Source: an uncultured Caryophanales bacterium
Lineage (GTDB): Bacteria; Bacillota_I; Bacilli_A; RF39; UBA660
Assembly (NCBI GenBank): GCA_937897245.1
Contig: CALCBO010000172.1
Location: forward strand, 1-6,664
DNA length: 6,664 nucleotides
Direction: 5' to 3'
How positions within the stretch are numbered: position 1 is the first letter of the stretch; each line of letters opens with the position of its first letter. Below the pieces are notes generated by a model, which worked only from the letters and a program-made list of their open reading frames with translations, was not told where the DNA came from and made no database searches. Both the position numbers and the translations under genes were made by a program. Positions 5,904 through 6,664 of this stretch are shown here, piece by piece.

Positions 5904-6341
5904 ATGAGTCAAGTAATTATAATTAGTGGTGGTTTTGTAGGTTTATTACTCGCAATAGTATTATTAGTTTTATTACATAAAAAAGAGAAGAGATATAATG
6001 GTTTATTAATATTAGAATATGATTATAAAACAACAGGGAAAAAGAGTTGGAAGATAGGTCTTAATTTTAAGAAAAAGAAAATGAAAGTATATTATGATAA
6101 TGATTATAATACTTATAAATTACCTAAAAGATTAAATAAACAAATTAATAAAATATTTAATGATTATCATGTACTAAATTTAGAAAAATCAGAATTATTA
6201 TTAGATGATGATGAAAATTCCTCAATTTATTATGAAATGTGGGATGGAAGAAAGAAAATAATTAGTAAAGAAGAGTATGCTGATTGTAATGAGAATGTGT
6301 TTAGAGAAATAAAAAATGTTTTAGAAAAATGTCTGCCGTAA
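5904..6341 (+). CDS. Single-pass membrane protein of unknown function
   Basis: A 145-residue protein with one N-terminal membrane helix (about residues 4-24, VIIISGGFVGLLLAIVLLVL) followed by HKKEKR. By the positive-inside rule the remaining 120 residues should be cytoplasmic. That domain is highly charged, Lys and Tyr rich, with an acidic patch (LLLDDDENSS) and a final helix. I do not recognise a family. The ribosome binding site AAAGGAGA is formed by the last codons of the NUDIX gene, and only one base separates the two genes, so it is co-transcribed and likely coupled with it. No clear terminator follows before the lipoprotein gene. Confidence 0.82.
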   Translation: MSQVIIISGGFVGLLLAIVLLVLLHKKEKRYNGLLILEYDYKTTGKKSWKIGLNFKKKKMKVYYDNDYNTYKLPKRLNKQINKIFNDYHVLNLEKSELLLDDDENSSIYYEMWDGRKKIISKEEYADCNENVFREIKNVLEKCLP

Positions 6342-6353
6342 CTGAAGATAATA

Positions 6354-6367
6354 TGGTACAATATAAT
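6354..6367 (+). promoter_or_regulatory. Promoter of the lipoprotein gene
   Basis: TGGTACAAT (6354-6362) is an extended -10, and an overlapping TATAAT lies at 6362-6367. No convincing -35 is visible. Either gives a start close to AAGGAG at 6371-6376. Read-through from the upstream operon is also possible. Confidence 0.5.
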
Positions 6368-6385
6368 TGGAAGGAGTGATGATTG

Positions 6386-6664
6386 ATGTCTAGAATCTTG
6401 AAGAAAGTATTATATTTATCTTTTGTTATTATTGGAATTGTTTCTTTAGGTGGTTGTGCTAAGAAGATTAATGATAATAGTAATGAAATTGAAGAAAAAA
6501 TGGATGAAGTGTTTGATGCTAGTAAGTATAAAAAAGAAATTGATTCTTATGAATTAACATCTTCTGATAATACGGCTAAATTAAGTTTTGGGATAGCTAA
6601 GGATATGGGTTATGTTAAAAATAATGGTAGTAGTATAGATACTTTAAATTTAAAGCAAGATGAT
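6386..6664 (+). CDS. Lipoprotein, 5' part (3' end outside window)
   Basis: The first 93 codons of a gene that continues beyond the window. AAGGAG (6371-6376) is 9 bases before ATG 6386; an earlier ATG at 6379 meets a stop after four codons. The protein begins with a lipoprotein signal: basic MSRILKK, a hydrophobic core (residues 8-20), then the lipobox SLGGC with C24 as the lipidated Cys. The mature part is hydrophilic (AKKINDNSNEIEEKMDEVF), consistent with a flexible linker into an extracytoplasmic domain whose identity lies outside the window. It is expected to be anchored to the outer face of the cytoplasmic membrane. Function unknown. Confidence 0.87.
   Translation, partial: MSRILKKVLYLSFVIIGIVSLGGCAKKINDNSNEIEEKMDEVFDASKYKKEIDSYELTSSDNTAKLSFGIAKDMGYVKNNGSSIDTLNLKQDD

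Noticed and set aside
1..6664. Possible Mycoplasma-type code with TGA as Trp
   Set aside because: Trp positions in conserved motifs use TGG (for example EWWHF in the dipeptidase), and TGA 625-627 is followed directly by terminator sequence, so TGA acts as stop.

Overview
The window is a very AT-rich piece of a bacterial chromosome. It uses the standard bacterial code (Trp is TGG, and TGA ends the first gene), strong AGGAGG-type ribosome binding sites, short gene gaps and U-tract terminators. Base composition, a Bacillus-like elongator tRNA-Met and a diverged ClpX-type ATPase suggest a low-GC Gram-positive such as a gut Bacilli/Mollicutes-related lineage. That placement is an inference. I see no mobile element, phage gene, CRISPR array or rRNA.

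Layout. Bases 1-627 hold the 3' part of a Tyr-rich protein of unknown function, closed by a terminator that overlaps its stop codon. Bases 690-1592 encode a putative HExxH zinc metalloprotein, which probably starts at GTG 690 rather than at the ATG inside the terminator. Bases 1676-3382 encode a 568-residue ClpX-like AAA+ unfoldase with an unusual N-terminal half. A convergent gene of unknown function (3868-3398, minus strand) shares a bidirectional terminator with it. A divergent promoter region then leads to tRNA-Met(CAU) at 3986-4062 with its own terminator.

Downstream lie a monocistronic HdeD/DUF308 six-helix membrane protein (4155-4727) and a tight three-gene operon: a VanX-type D-Ala-D-Ala dipeptidase (4804-5427), a NUDIX hydrolase (5432-5902) and a one-TM protein (5904-6341). 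The window ends in the first 93 codons of a lipoprotein (from 6386) that appears to have its own promoter.

Apart from the dipeptidase operon, most genes look like independent transcription units. Five of six protein-gene promoters sit only 19-24 bases before the start codon, and terminators run almost directly into the next promoter. The ClpX-like gene is the exception, with a leader of about 40 bases. The items most worth following up are the ClpX-like protein with its non-zinc N-terminal region and the HExxH protein. I do not see clear evidence of a novel multi-gene system.
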